Shown: positions 25,194-33,756, numbered from the stretch's first letter. The stretch: 64,000 bases of DNA from JAGDZR01 sp049115695 (GCA_049115695.1 JAGDZR010000013.1:1-64000); one strand, 5' to 3'. Translations and numbers: made by a program. Notes: generated from the sequence alone by a model not told the origin.

Positions 25194-25544
25194 ATGCTTA
25201 CAGATATTAATCCTAAGTTGCCAATGCGTGATAAATCTATTACAAGAAATTATTACGTGAATCAATTGGGCTTTCGGGAAATAGGTAATTATGACGGGTA
25301 CTTAATGGTGGAAAAGGATAAAATAGAAATCCACTTTTTTGAGTTTAAAGAACTAAAGCCAAAAGAGAATTATGGACAGGTATATATCCGAACTAATGAC
25401 ATTGAAAGACTATATCAATCTATGCTTGCCAATAGAACCGCAATTCATCCCAGTGGAAAATTGGAGACTAAACCCTGGGGACAAAAGGAATTTGCCTTAC
25501 TTGACCCTGATAATAACCTGTTGACTTTCGGGCAAAGTATTTAA
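25194..25544 (+). CDS. VOC-family protein (glyoxalase/bleomycin-resistance fold)
   Basis: I choose ATG 25194, giving 116 residues; an in-frame GTG at 25161 would prepend 11 residues not typical of the family. The sequence begins MLTDINPKLPMRDKSITRNY, as in bleomycin-resistance-type VOC proteins, with YVNQLGFREIGNYDGYLMVEK, IEIHFFEF, VYIRTNDIERLY and FALLDPDNNLLTFGQ. Such proteins dimerise and either sequester glycopeptide-type drugs or act as metalloenzymes. Resistance is not established. It is likely co-transcribed with the cupin gene. Confidence 0.85.
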   Translation: MLTDINPKLPMRDKSITRNYYVNQLGFREIGNYDGYLMVEKDKIEIHFFEFKELKPKENYGQVYIRTNDIERLYQSMLANRTAIHPSGKLETKPWGQKEFALLDPDNNLLTFGQSI

Positions 25545-25638
25545 TAGTTAGAAGTCCAGACGAACTGCCAATATGAGTATGGAGGCTACAGCATCCTATT
25601 GGTTAAAAAATGGGAGACTTGAATAGAGCATCTCTCCG

Positions 25639-25833
25639 CTAATCCTTATGCTCAGCTGGTTCAAGGTTTTCAGCTCCTGGTAACCTGTCGATCAGCTCGG
25701 ATGGGTTGTGAATGATGACGGGCAGATGCTGGGGACAGATATGAAACTCCCTGTTCTGAAATTCCCATTTGACTAAGGGTACTTCCTGGCTAGTACGTTC
25801 GCAAAGGACGCAAGTAGGTGTAGACGTTTCCAT
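25639..25833 (-). CDS. 64-residue CxxC zinc-ribbon-like protein
   Basis: The protein has C8-x-x-C11 (TCVLCERTS) and, 22 residues later, C33-x-x-H36 (HICPQHLPV), a likely Cys3His zinc site. The end is LIDRLPGAENLEPAEHKD. I recall near-identical small conserved hypotheticals in Bacteroidota with the ICPQHLPVLIH...RLPGAENL pattern, so it is a real gene although no function is known. It is monocistronic, between the VOC gene and the SecA-like gene, with no clear promoter. Confidence 0.7.
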   Translation of the reverse strand: METSTPTCVLCERTSQEVPLVKWEFQNREFHICPQHLPVIIHNPSELIDRLPGAENLEPAEHKD

Positions 25834-25946
25834 GGTTGTATTATTTTATCCTCAAATCAATCACCAATTTCGATCCTAAGAAATGATATAGGTCATGTAA
25901 TTATGTAAGGATTTGTATTTCTAAGAATCCTTTAGTGATGGGTTCG

Positions 25947-26546
25947 TTAACTATTCAACTTTTCCAATTTATTCACCTCGGCCCATTGCTCCTGAGAGGT
26001 GCGGATATCTTTAGGCGCTGGAATACTCTTTTCGATCTTTTGTTGGCCTTTTTGAATGCTCGTCGAGATCATACTATGAGAGATTTCTTCCTCCGGATTG
26101 ACTCCTATTTGCTCCATGAGCTTAATGATGCGTGCTGACCCGAATGCTGCCATTACGGGCTCGTCCATTCCCGTAAACCAGGTGATTTCCTTGATGGGAG
26201 ATCCTTTGGCCAGCGACAATGGTTGATTGTTGATAGAATAAATGGGGTGTGCCTCCAATGCATAGACACTGTCAACTTGATCAAATAGACTTTCGGTAAT
26301 GCCGTTGGCGTCAGCCAAAATGTAACCATCCCCTGGTGATTGACCTGAAGAAATCTCCTGGAATGACACCCCGGTTGCCTTCAGGAGCGCCTTCATTTCA
26401 TCTCGGGTTTGCTCGAAATAGTAGAGTAGGAGTACTTTGGATGAAGAGGTGTCTTGCTGAAACTTATCGATGACGCCTTTATACTTCATCATTTTGGTCA
26501 TGTAGGCAACATAGACCGCCTTTGTTTTCTTTTTTCCGAAGAACAT
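25947..26546 (-). CDS. Orphan SecA NBD2-like protein (degenerate), unknown function
   Basis: The 199-residue soluble protein resembles the second RecA-like half (NBD2) of SecA and the start of its helical scaffold. Residues 22-60 (KGVIDKFQQ..., KVLLLYYFEQTRDEMKALLK) follow the helicase motif IV layout. Residues 95-108 (YALEAHPIYSINNQ) correspond to SecA's xExHESRRIDNQ. Residues 128-173 (DEPVMAAFGSARIIKLM, then ISHSMISTSIQKGQQKIE) align with SecA's LMxxFGSxRIxxLM and HxMISxSIxxAQxKVE. Walker A, DEAD and the arginine fingers are missing, so it cannot be a motor. A role in binding SecA partners or its own client is inference. It is monocistronic. Confidence 0.65.
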   Translation of the reverse strand: MFFGKKKTKAVYVAYMTKMMKYKGVIDKFQQDTSSSKVLLLYYFEQTRDEMKALLKATGVSFQEISSGQSPGDGYILADANGITESLFDQVDSVYALEAHPIYSINNQPLSLAKGSPIKEITWFTGMDEPVMAAFGSARIIKLMEQIGVNPEEEISHSMISTSIQKGQQKIEKSIPAPKDIRTSQEQWAEVNKLEKLNS

Positions 26547-26592
26547 TTGCTGAGCGTTGTGAAGTGACCAAATTAATCATATTTGGCGCTTG

Positions 26593-26663
26593 AAAAAAGG
26601 AAGGAAATGGATCTACCTTAAAGCTGTTTGGTGACTAGCTATGTCTTTTGATCCACTCCTTCC
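26593..26663 (-). terminator. Long-loop inverted repeat plus T-run after the outer-membrane gene
   Basis: GGAAGGAAATGGATC (26599-26613) and GATCCACTCCTTCC (26650-26663) are near-perfect complements. On the minus strand they are followed at once by TTTTTT (26598-26593). It begins 7 nt after the stop of the 26670-27413 gene. The 36-nt loop is longer than usual, so this may be a terminator with an internal substructure. Confidence 0.5.
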
Positions 26664-26669
26664 ATTGTT

Positions 26670-27413
26670 TTAAAACTGCACGCCTATACCAAACATCAAT
26701 CGTGTCGTTGTTGCTTTGCCAGGATCGGTATTGTCTGTTTCATTGGCAGGTTTGTGCTTGAGTCCCTCGTAAAAGACCTGTCCTGATGCAAATAAGAAGT
26801 CTCCGATGTAATACCGTGCTCGCACCTTGGCTTGTGGGCCTTTCCCAACAAATCCACCAGAGTCTCCATAGCTTGAGCTATAGACAAAGTAGTAAGCGAG
26901 TCGACCGTCAATGTAAAGCTGGTCATCGAGCGTAGCGTACTGTGCTCCCACACCAAGTGGGATCGCCAGGCCACTGATGTCAGCTGTCGTTTCACCTGTA
27001 TCCCAGCCTCCTACTTCAACACCCTCAGTGATGTATTTGCTAGTGAAGTCAATCCCCCAAACAAAGCCGTATTTAAAGTCTCCACTATTTAGAAAATGAA
27101 GGCTGTTCAAACTCACAATGTTGGTGTTGGTGATTTGTGTAACACCATCAGAAGTAATCGTATTGTTGTTCTTCTGAAGGCTGCTCATCAGCCCTGAAAT
27201 GTGTACGTCAAATAGACTCCCATTGAAGAATTTGTCTGCATAGTGGAAGTATTGGATGTCAAAAAAGCCGACTGTGGCTCCCGTTTTAGGAAGCGCATCT
27301 GTTTTCCAATTGTTGATTTCAATATCATAGTTGATGGACAGATGGCGGCCATCTTGACCCATGATGGCATAAGATGACAATAACAAGCAAACGATAAATA
27401 TTGACTGTTTCAT
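26670..27413 (-). CDS. Predicted outer-membrane beta-barrel protein, unknown
   Basis: The 247-residue protein has a signal peptide (1-19, ending IMGQ) and repeated amphipathic strands: YGFVWGIDFTSKYI, AIPLGVGAQYATLDDQLYIDGRLAYYFVY, AKVRARYYIGDFLFASGQVFYEG. It terminates in RLMFGIGVQF, with a C-terminal Phe typical of outer-membrane barrels. No family was recognised. It is the last gene after a secreted protein (77-bp gap), solo LuxR, response regulator and kinase, all on the minus strand, and a T-run inverted repeat follows its stop. Confidence 0.75.
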   Translation of the reverse strand: MKQSIFIVCLLLSSYAIMGQDGRHLSINYDIEINNWKTDALPKTGATVGFFDIQYFHYADKFFNGSLFDVHISGLMSSLQKNNNTITSDGVTQITNTNIVSLNSLHFLNSGDFKYGFVWGIDFTSKYITEGVEVGGWDTGETTADISGLAIPLGVGAQYATLDDQLYIDGRLAYYFVYSSSYGDSGGFVGKGPQAKVRARYYIGDFLFASGQVFYEGLKHKPANETDNTDPGKATTTRLMFGIGVQF

Positions 27414-27490
27414 AGTTTTTGATAGTTGTAGAGATGAGTAAGAACTGCTTCAAAGATTAGACATCATTGGCAGCTAATTAGGGCGAATGA

Positions 27491-28378
27491 TTACTTGGTA
27501 TTTTTCTCTACCTCAGCATCGTAATTTGCAAATTGCTCATCCATGCTTTTCTTGATCAATTCGGTGACATTCGCTTTAAATTTTGCTTGGTCTGCAACAT
27601 ATTCCCACATACCCAAGTTTCCAATATCACTATCTTTCCTTTCAGAGTAATACTCTTCTAATCCGTTTGCCTGATTGTTAGCACCGAACATAGCGACTTT
27701 GTTCTTTTGCCATTTTGTGGCACCAAGTGTATTGTATGAGGACAATTTTGGAAAAGTCTTAACCTGAGCAGTACTTCCAATGGCAGCTGTTTTGAATTCA
27801 ATGAAATCTACACTGGCAGTATAACTAGTGAAATAACCGCTTCCACTTCCATCCAGTCCAAGATTTGCGGCATTTCCAAAGGCGGCCACTGGACCTGAGC
27901 CTGAAGAGCCTATGTTCACCCCATTAGGCCAAACGGTGATTTGATTTATTTTTTTTCCTTCATTAACCCATGCTCCACCACTGATTATGTTAGCCTCTTT
28001 TCCTTTTTTGACAGCTTTTGAATATTTAGCGGAACTTTCAATTTCTGCTTTAGTGGGAACGACTACTTCTACTCCCCTTTCTTTCCACTTCAAAACAAAA
28101 TAGGCATAAACGTCATCCGTGATCTCCTGAACAAGCGCTTCATCCACGTTCCCTAACGAAGCACGAATACCTACTTGGGCACCATTTGCACCTTGGTCCT
28201 CGGCAAACTTGTATCTGTTGACCATGACTGAGAAATTGTCAAGTGTCATTTTATCGGTTTCAATTGCGATAAGTTTCCCTTTTCCCACTATTGCGCCCTT
28301 GACCTTTCCGACTTCAACTTGGGCAAACCCGCTACTCATGACAGCAACAAGTGTGAGTGTGACTAGAATTTTTTTCAT
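27491..28378 (-). CDS. Secreted protein of unknown function
   Basis: The 295-residue protein has a clear signal peptide (1-19, ending SGFAQ). The N-terminal third has an alpha/beta pattern (ALVQEITDDVYAYFVLKWKERG, VEVVVPTKAEIESSAKYS) recalling small periplasmic sensor or lipoprotein domains. The middle is Gly/Ser-rich beta (NIGSSGSGPVAAFGNAANLGLDGSGSGYF), and the C-terminus a charged helix. No known family was recognised. It starts 26 bp after the solo LuxR gene and is followed by an outer-membrane protein, so it is a likely target or effector of that regulatory module. Confidence 0.7.
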   Translation of the reverse strand: MKKILVTLTLVAVMSSGFAQVEVGKVKGAIVGKGKLIAIETDKMTLDNFSVMVNRYKFAEDQGANGAQVGIRASLGNVDEALVQEITDDVYAYFVLKWKERGVEVVVPTKAEIESSAKYSKAVKKGKEANIISGGAWVNEGKKINQITVWPNGVNIGSSGSGPVAAFGNAANLGLDGSGSGYFTSYTASVDFIEFKTAAIGSTAQVKTFPKLSSYNTLGATKWQKNKVAMFGANNQANGLEEYYSERKDSDIGNLGMWEYVADQAKFKANVTELIKKSMDEQFANYDAEVEKNTK

Positions 28379-28403
28379 GTTTTTTGATTTTTAGTGACTG
28401 ATT

Positions 28404-28607
28404 TTATAATTGGTTTTTGTGGGCCATCGCAACCTTGACAAGACCAACGATAGATTTCACACCTGATTTGAGATAGATGTTCTTCCGATGCGATTCAACT
28501 GTCTTGTTGCTGATGCCCAATATTTTAGAAATTTGACTACTGGACTTTTCTTCCAATATCAGACGGACAATTTCCCTTTCTCTGACCGTCAAATTTTCTA
28601 ATCCCAT
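28404..28607 (-). CDS. Solo LuxR-type helix-turn-helix protein
   Basis: The 67-residue protein consists only of a GerE/LuxR HTH: LTVREREIVRLILEEKSSSQ, then ISKILGISNKTVESHRKNIY. It has no receiver or ligand domain. It resembles the C-terminal HTH of the adjacent response regulator (shared KTVE-x-H-x-x-NI...VGL-x-K-x-A-x-x-H), so it may be a duplicated and shortened paralogue. The 104 bp upstream contain no recognisable receiver remnant. It lies between the response regulator gene and the secreted-protein gene, 26 bp before the latter, and probably regulates this locus. Confidence 0.8.
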   Translation of the reverse strand: MGLENLTVREREIVRLILEEKSSSQISKILGISNKTVESHRKNIYLKSGVKSIVGLVKVAMAHKNQL

Positions 28608-28711
28608 TTGTTAAAACTTTTATCCAAAGGTCACAAACAGGATCTGCGATATCATCGGGATTTCTCTGTAAATACAATTAGGGGTATTCCCTTAGTGTGG
28701 TTTGGCTAAGC

Positions 28712-29338
28712 CTAATCCAGCTGATGCTCGATGGCAAATTTGGTGAGACCCACCAGGGTGGAGGTGTTGGTCTTTCTGAAAATGTTGGTTTTATGTGTTT
28801 CCACAGTTTTTTCGCTGATGAATAATTCTTGTGCGATTTTCCTGGTGGTGTATTCCTTGGTAATCAGAAGAATGATTTGCTTTTCACGATCGCTGAGTAG
28901 CTCGACAAGAGATGGATTACGAATGTCTTCTATCATCATATGAGTTATGGACGGGCTTACATAATTCACACCATTCATTACGGATGCAATGGCCTGGAGT
29001 AAGTCATCATGCGTGGATTTTTTTAGGACATATCCCGCAATCCCGGATTTGATGGAGTCCTTGATGATATGCCTTTCTTCATGCATACTCAAGGCAATTA
29101 TTTTGACTTCACTATTTTGGACTTTGATCTTTTCAGCCAATTCATAACCTTTCATGTCGGGTAAGCTGATATCTGTAATGATCAGGTCGATATTGGCCCC
29201 ATGTAATCGCATGAGGTCCAATGCCTTGGTACCTGTGTCAGCTGTCGCAAATACTTTGAGATCAGTCGATTTTGAGATCAGTTCATTGATCCCGTCAAGT
29301 AGTATTTGATGATCGTCGACGAGTAAGATAGATGTCAT
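28712..29338 (-). CDS. NarL/FixJ-family response regulator
   Basis: The 208-residue protein has a receiver domain with the acidic pair D8-D9, phospho-acceptor D56 in IITDISLPD, T/S near residue 84 (IIALSMHEE) and K near 106 (YVLKKST). A LuxR-type HTH at 145-205 contains LSDREKQIILLITKEYTTRK and SEKTVETHKTNIF. The start overlaps the stop of the kinase gene by one base (TGATG), so the two are a coupled pair. Output targets probably include the downstream secreted and outer-membrane genes, by position only. Confidence 0.93.
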   Translation of the reverse strand: MTSILLVDDHQILLDGINELISKSTDLKVFATADTGTKALDLMRLHGANIDLIITDISLPDMKGYELAEKIKVQNSEVKIIALSMHEERHIIKDSIKSGIAGYVLKKSTHDDLLQAIASVMNGVNYVSPSITHMMIEDIRNPSLVELLSDREKQIILLITKEYTTRKIAQELFISEKTVETHKTNIFRKTNTSTLVGLTKFAIEHQLD

Positions 29339-31389
29339 CAGGCAGCCTGGTTCATTAGGTTTGTCAAAGGAATGCTAAGAGAAATGGTCGTTCCTGGTCT
29401 GTTAGGTGCAGCATCGATTTCAATTTCACCACTCATTAAATCTAACCTGGATTTGATGTTTTTCCACCCGTTTCCAGTAGAATGATAAAATGCTTGTGGA
29501 TCAAATCCAAGTCCATTGTCTTCCAGCATGATACTAATCTGGTCATCGAGCTGTGTAAGACTAATTTCCGCCTTGGTTGAGGAGGCATATTTCATCATAT
29601 TGCTGGTAAGCTCCTGGATGATTCGATATGTCGCGATTTCATGATCCTTAGCCATTGTCAAATCTGGCGCAAATGATCGGTAATTGAATTTTATACCACC
29701 AAGTCCATTGAGTTGAGTGTACAACTCATCTAGTGCCTTATCGAGCCCTTTTTCCATCAATGTGTGTGGCATCAAATCAAAAGCAATGGATTTCAAAGAA
29801 TGGTACATTTTGTCCAAAATTTCGCTTGACTTATCCTTAAGTTCCCCCGATTGACCTACGAGCAATCTTAGTGCGGAAATCAACTGACCAAAATTATCGT
29901 GTAGGTCCATTGCGAACCTCTTTCTTTCTTGTTCCTGCGAGCTGATTACAGCCTGGATTTGTTCCGCTTTTAGTGCCGACTTTTCTTTTTCAAATTGTGT
30001 GCTAATTTTTAAACTGCGCTGTTTATAGAACAAGAATCCAATGCCGGTCAGTGAGATGAAGCTGATCAGTCCAATGGTGAGCCATAAGTTGTTGCGATCA
30101 ATGATTGCGGCTTGCAGTTGATTTTGAGAATCTAAGAGAATGATTTGTTGCTCCTTCTTTTCTGTTTCATACTTTGTCTCAAGGTCGGCTACTCTCGTTT
30201 GGAGTTGAGCAGAATTTACACTGTCATTTTTAGCAACATATTGCTCCAGGTATCGCAGCGCCAGAACAGGTTCATTCACTGTTTTGTATCCATTCGATAA
30301 AGCAGTATAACAAGATAGTTCCAACTCAGAGTTGTCTGTTTCTATGGCTATCTGTAAGGCTTCTCTGAGTAGTTTCAGGGCGCTTTTGGTTTTGTTCAAC
30401 CCGATCAGGCTCTGACCCATTCCATATTTGGATAGGCCAACAATTCTTACTTCACCAATGCTTGCAGCTATGAGTTGACTATTTGAGTATATATTGAGGG
30501 CCTGTTCATATCGCTTTTCGTCATACGCCAACTCTCCCTGATAATTTAGAATTTGTGATATGCCAATGGAGTCATTGATGTCTTGAGCCAACTCCAGACT
30601 TTTTTGGTAATAGAAGGCCGCAGAGTCTTTCAGCTCCAGATCATTATATGCAACACCGATACTTCCTAGTGCGATTGATTCATTCAGTTTGTCTTTGGAG
30701 TTTTTGACTAGCTTCCAGCTTAGCAAATAGTATTCAAGTGCTTTGTCGTATTGGTTGATCATGCGCAATAGATCGGCGATGTTGGAGTAGTCAATGGATA
30801 AATAAAACGAGTCACCAAATGCTTCATCTATTTTGGCTGTTTCCAGGTAGTATTGAATGGCCTGTTCGTGCTTTCCAACATCTTTTGAGAGGTTGCCAAG
30901 AGTGGTCAGCACACCGGAAATGCGCATACTATCATTTAATGACTGACCGATATTAAGTGCCTTTTCAGCAAAATAAAAGGCTGAATCAGTCAATCCCATC
31001 GCTCGCGTCACATTAGCCATATTTTGATAACAGGAGGCCATTTGCTTTTGATTGTTCAATTCATTCCATGCTTTTAAACTTTGGCGGTAGAGCGCCATGC
31101 TTTCCTGATACCGGGATTGCTTGCGATAAATCACACCCAGAGTATTGGTGGACATGGCAATCCCATTTAAGTAATTCGCCGTATCTGAAATGGATTTGGA
31201 CAATAGCGCATATCGTTCGGCCGTATGGAAATCACTATTGATGTTGTCCCAGGCCCCATCTTCAAGGACTTTGACGAGCTTCGATGCGCTCGCCCCCTCA
31301 TGAGCGCTAATGATCGAGTCGAGATTTTGGGAATTGAGTGTGAGGCGAAGGGAAATGGCGAGTAAAATCAGCGTAATTCTCATTATCAA
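29338..31389 (-). CDS. TPR-containing sensor histidine kinase (HisKA_3/NarX type)
   Basis: The 683-residue protein has a signal peptide or N-terminal anchor, about eight TPR repeats over residues 30-390 (for example IAMSTNTLGVIYRKQSRYQE and ALEYYLLSWKLVKNS), a coiled coil, one transmembrane helix near 420-445 (LWLTIGLISFISLTGIGFLF), a HisKA_3 phosphotransfer helix with H497 in FAMDLHDNFGQ, and an HATPase_c domain (ELTSNMMKYASS, DNGLGFD). The periplasmic TPR solenoid is the usual sensor in Bacteroidota. Cognate regulator is the next gene. Signal unknown. Confidence 0.93.
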   Translation of the reverse strand: MIMRITLILLAISLRLTLNSQNLDSIISAHEGASASKLVKVLEDGAWDNINSDFHTAERYALLSKSISDTANYLNGIAMSTNTLGVIYRKQSRYQESMALYRQSLKAWNELNNQKQMASCYQNMANVTRAMGLTDSAFYFAEKALNIGQSLNDSMRISGVLTTLGNLSKDVGKHEQAIQYYLETAKIDEAFGDSFYLSIDYSNIADLLRMINQYDKALEYYLLSWKLVKNSKDKLNESIALGSIGVAYNDLELKDSAAFYYQKSLELAQDINDSIGISQILNYQGELAYDEKRYEQALNIYSNSQLIAASIGEVRIVGLSKYGMGQSLIGLNKTKSALKLLREALQIAIETDNSELELSCYTALSNGYKTVNEPVLALRYLEQYVAKNDSVNSAQLQTRVADLETKYETEKKEQQIILLDSQNQLQAAIIDRNNLWLTIGLISFISLTGIGFLFYKQRSLKISTQFEKEKSALKAEQIQAVISSQEQERKRFAMDLHDNFGQLISALRLLVGQSGELKDKSSEILDKMYHSLKSIAFDLMPHTLMEKGLDKALDELYTQLNGLGGIKFNYRSFAPDLTMAKDHEIATYRIIQELTSNMMKYASSTKAEISLTQLDDQISIMLEDNGLGFDPQAFYHSTGNGWKNIKSRLDLMSGEIEIDAAPNRPGTTISLSIPLTNLMNQAA

Positions 31390-31534
31390 TTACATTTCAA
31401 ATGTGAGCAAATACATTTTATTGCCACGAAATAGCAGACAGCCGTCTTTGCCAGGCACTAGCAATAATTGTTAAATTCTGCTAGTTGCGAACTTCAGTCG
31501 GGGCAGTAAATGTTAGTTACAATGACTGACAAGT

Positions 31535-32587
31535 CTACTCCATTCTGATCATCATTCCCAAATTGATATAAGTATTGGTATTGAAGTAGGCATCTTCACC
31601 TTCCCAGATTCCCCGATTACCGAAGAAGTAGCGACATTCTGCTTTTATCGCAGTGTTTTTCAATATGCTATAACTCACTGCTGCGGTGATAATATGGGTT
31701 TCGAAAGAGACAGTCGGCGAGTCGAAATACAGCAGATTAGGATCATCTACAAACTCGTACCTCGCAGCAACATATAGTTGATCACTGATTGCATATTTAT
31801 TAATCCAGGTAAGAAATAAGGCACCAGTCTTATTGTCCGAACGCCAGGATTCCTGGAGGGTGTAATCAAAGACTGCTGTGCTTGATATCGGCCCTGATTG
31901 ATAGGAAAGATATGCGTTGTTATGGAATCGAAATTTATCACCAATAATATGATTACCCTCATTCCCGTAATAATTGCCGTAGCTGATGGTAAGTGATTCC
32001 ATCAATGGATAGTCTACACCTAAGCCTATTGACTTGGTCTTGTTGGTTTCATAGATGTTTTGCCATCCATTCACAGCTACTACACGCACCGCTAGTTTTT
32101 CTGCGATGAGTGTAGATAGTTGAACGCCAGTCTGATAATAGGGCGTGTATTCAGTAGCCAGCGCATGCGTATAGAGTTCATTATCCAAAGCAAACAAACC
32201 TTCGTATCCGAAGTGTCCTCCCATAACTCCAGCATCTAGCCAGGTGTTATTTGCCAACCGAATGCCAACATTTGCCTGATTGATCATTTGAGCCAATGAG
32301 GTCGGCTCAGCATAGTTTGTGGAGGGGTAGGTGCCTGATTGCAGCCCCAGGTTGCCACGTATTCTACCATTGTCATATGAAGCTGTTATGACTCCAAGAT
32401 TTAAATTGAATTCATTGCGCCTGGCAGCCTGGGTGACATATTGTTTTGTGCCATCCGATTGCGAAAAGTCATATGAGTAGTAAATATCGACGTAAGCGGA
32501 AAATTTGAAATTTGAGCTGTCCTGTGCCCACAATGTTAAAGCTATGCCAATAAGGACAATTGTTAAAAGTGTCTTTGTGCTATTCAT
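31535..32587 (-). CDS. Putative outer-membrane porin (BBP2-like)
   Basis: The 350-residue protein has a signal peptide (1-21, ending LTLWAQ) and the pattern FSAYVDIYYSYDFSQ near the mature N-terminus, typical of putative beta-barrel porin-2/OmpL-type proteins. Alternating strands run throughout (IRGNLGLQSGTYP, WLDAGVMGGHFGYEG, LYVAARYEFVDDPN), and the end is INLGMMIRME. The pore specificity is unknown. It is monocistronic, separated from the kinase gene by 145 bp, and diverges from sucD. Confidence 0.8.
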   Translation of the reverse strand: MNSTKTLLTIVLIGIALTLWAQDSSNFKFSAYVDIYYSYDFSQSDGTKQYVTQAARRNEFNLNLGVITASYDNGRIRGNLGLQSGTYPSTNYAEPTSLAQMINQANVGIRLANNTWLDAGVMGGHFGYEGLFALDNELYTHALATEYTPYYQTGVQLSTLIAEKLAVRVVAVNGWQNIYETNKTKSIGLGVDYPLMESLTISYGNYYGNEGNHIIGDKFRFHNNAYLSYQSGPISSTAVFDYTLQESWRSDNKTGALFLTWINKYAISDQLYVAARYEFVDDPNLLYFDSPTVSFETHIITAAVSYSILKNTAIKAECRYFFGNRGIWEGEDAYFNTNTYINLGMMIRME

Positions 32588-32744
32588 ATGATCGTTTTAT
32601 TAAACTTAAGCAATTTCAGAAGATGATTTGGTGTACTGGTGAACTTTAGATTTTGAATAGAACAATCATTGGTCGACTGAACCTTACATTTATTTTGGTT
32701 AGAGACTTTTACGAAGGATTATAGGGTGGATAATTGAATCCGCA

Positions 32745-32752
32745 TATCTTTG
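32745..32752 (+). promoter_or_regulatory. Putative -7 element TATCTTTG of sucD
   Basis: It matches TAnnTTTG 26 bp before the sucD start. No TTG is found at the -33 spacing, so only the downstream element is supported. Confidence 0.4.
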
Positions 32753-32778
32753 CGAATCAAAATTGATCATACCACGAG

Positions 32779-33651
32779 ATGAGTGTTTTAGTAAATAAAG
32801 ATTCCAAAATTATAGTTCAGGGTTTCACAGGTACTGAGGGGACTTTTCATGCAACGCAGATGATCGAGTATGGATCGCCTGTTGTTGGAGGAGTCACGCC
32901 AGGAAAAGGAGGCCAGACACATCTTGATCTTCCAGTTTTCAATACAGTGAAGGAAGCAGTTGATGAAACTGGTGCGGATACTTCTATCATTTTTGTGCCG
33001 CCAGCTTTTGCCGCAGATGCAATCATGGAAGCCGCGGATGCAGGTATCAAGGTGATCATCACGATTACGGAAGGAATCCCGGTGAAAGATATGATGGATG
33101 CTAAACCTTACGCAAAGGAAAGGGGTGCGAAACTGGTAGGACCGAACTGCCCGGGTGTCATCACACCGGATGAGGCCAAAGTAGGAATTATGCCTGGATT
33201 TATTTTCAAAAAGGGCAAAATAGGTATTGTGTCCAAGTCAGGAACATTGACATATGAAGCTGCTGACCAGGTTGTAAAAGCTGGTTTTGGTATTTCCACG
33301 GCAATTGGTATAGGCGGGGATCCGATCATTGGTACATCGACCAAGGAAGCTGTTCAGCTGTTGATGGAAGATGATGAAACGGAGGCCATTGTGATGATAG
33401 GTGAAATTGGAGGCCAATATGAGGCTGATGCTGCAAAGTGGATCAAAGAACAAGGTAACCCTAAGCCTGTTGTAGGGTTTATTGCTGGTCAGACAGCACC
33501 GAAAGGCAAGAGAATGGGACACGCAGGAGCGATCATCGGTGGTAAAGACGATACGGCAGAAGCTAAAATGAGGATTATGGATGAATGTGGTATCCATGTG
33601 GTAAAATCACCAGCCGATATAGGAGAAACGATGGCCAAGGCTTTGGCTTAA
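32779..33651 (+). CDS. sucD: Succinate--CoA ligase, alpha subunit
   Basis: The 290-residue TCA-cycle enzyme subunit binds CoA and carries the phosphohistidine. The CoA-binding N-domain has VQGFTGTEGTFHATQMI and PVVGGVTPGKGGQTH, the ligase domain has GPNCPGVITPDEAKVGIMPG and SKSGTLTYEA, and the active H248 is in RMGHAGAIIGG. The beta subunit sucC is not adjacent and must be elsewhere. Monocistronic, with its own strong terminator. Confidence 0.97.
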   Translation: MSVLVNKDSKIIVQGFTGTEGTFHATQMIEYGSPVVGGVTPGKGGQTHLDLPVFNTVKEAVDETGADTSIIFVPPAFAADAIMEAADAGIKVIITITEGIPVKDMMDAKPYAKERGAKLVGPNCPGVITPDEAKVGIMPGFIFKKGKIGIVSKSGTLTYEAADQVVKAGFGISTAIGIGGDPIIGTSTKEAVQLLMEDDETEAIVMIGEIGGQYEADAAKWIKEQGNPKPVVGFIAGQTAPKGKRMGHAGAIIGGKDDTAEAKMRIMDECGIHVVKSPADIGETMAKALA

Positions 33652-33676
33652 GCAGTTAGACAAAACTTTATTGCGG

Positions 33677-33704
33677 GCGATCTCGAGTTGAGATCGCTTT
33701 TTTT
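33677..33704 (+). terminator. Intrinsic terminator of sucD
   Basis: GCGATCTC (33677-33684), loop GAGTT, GAGATCGC (33690-33697), followed by seven T. It begins 25 nt after the sucD stop. Confidence 0.9.
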
Positions 33705-33736
33705 ATGTCCATAAATCGGTCACACAATGAATTCAT

Positions 33737-33744
33737 TACCTTTG
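33737..33744 (+). promoter_or_regulatory. Putative -7 element TACCTTTG of the SiaB-like gene
   Basis: It matches TAnnTTTG 48 bp before the start codon. The -33 position lacks TTG. A perfect palindrome just downstream (33757-33774) would sit in the early transcribed region. Confidence 0.45.
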
Positions 33745-33756
33745 GAACTAAAAATC

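Noticed and set aside
25908..25933. AAGGATT...AATCCTT inverted repeat before the SecA-like gene end
   Set aside because: Arms are short, the loop is 12 nt and no T-run follows on either strand, so it is not called as a terminator.
24108..26600. Integrated element at tRNA-Ser
   Set aside because: No integrase, no duplicated tRNA 3' end and no phage gene was seen; only a gene-poor stretch remains.
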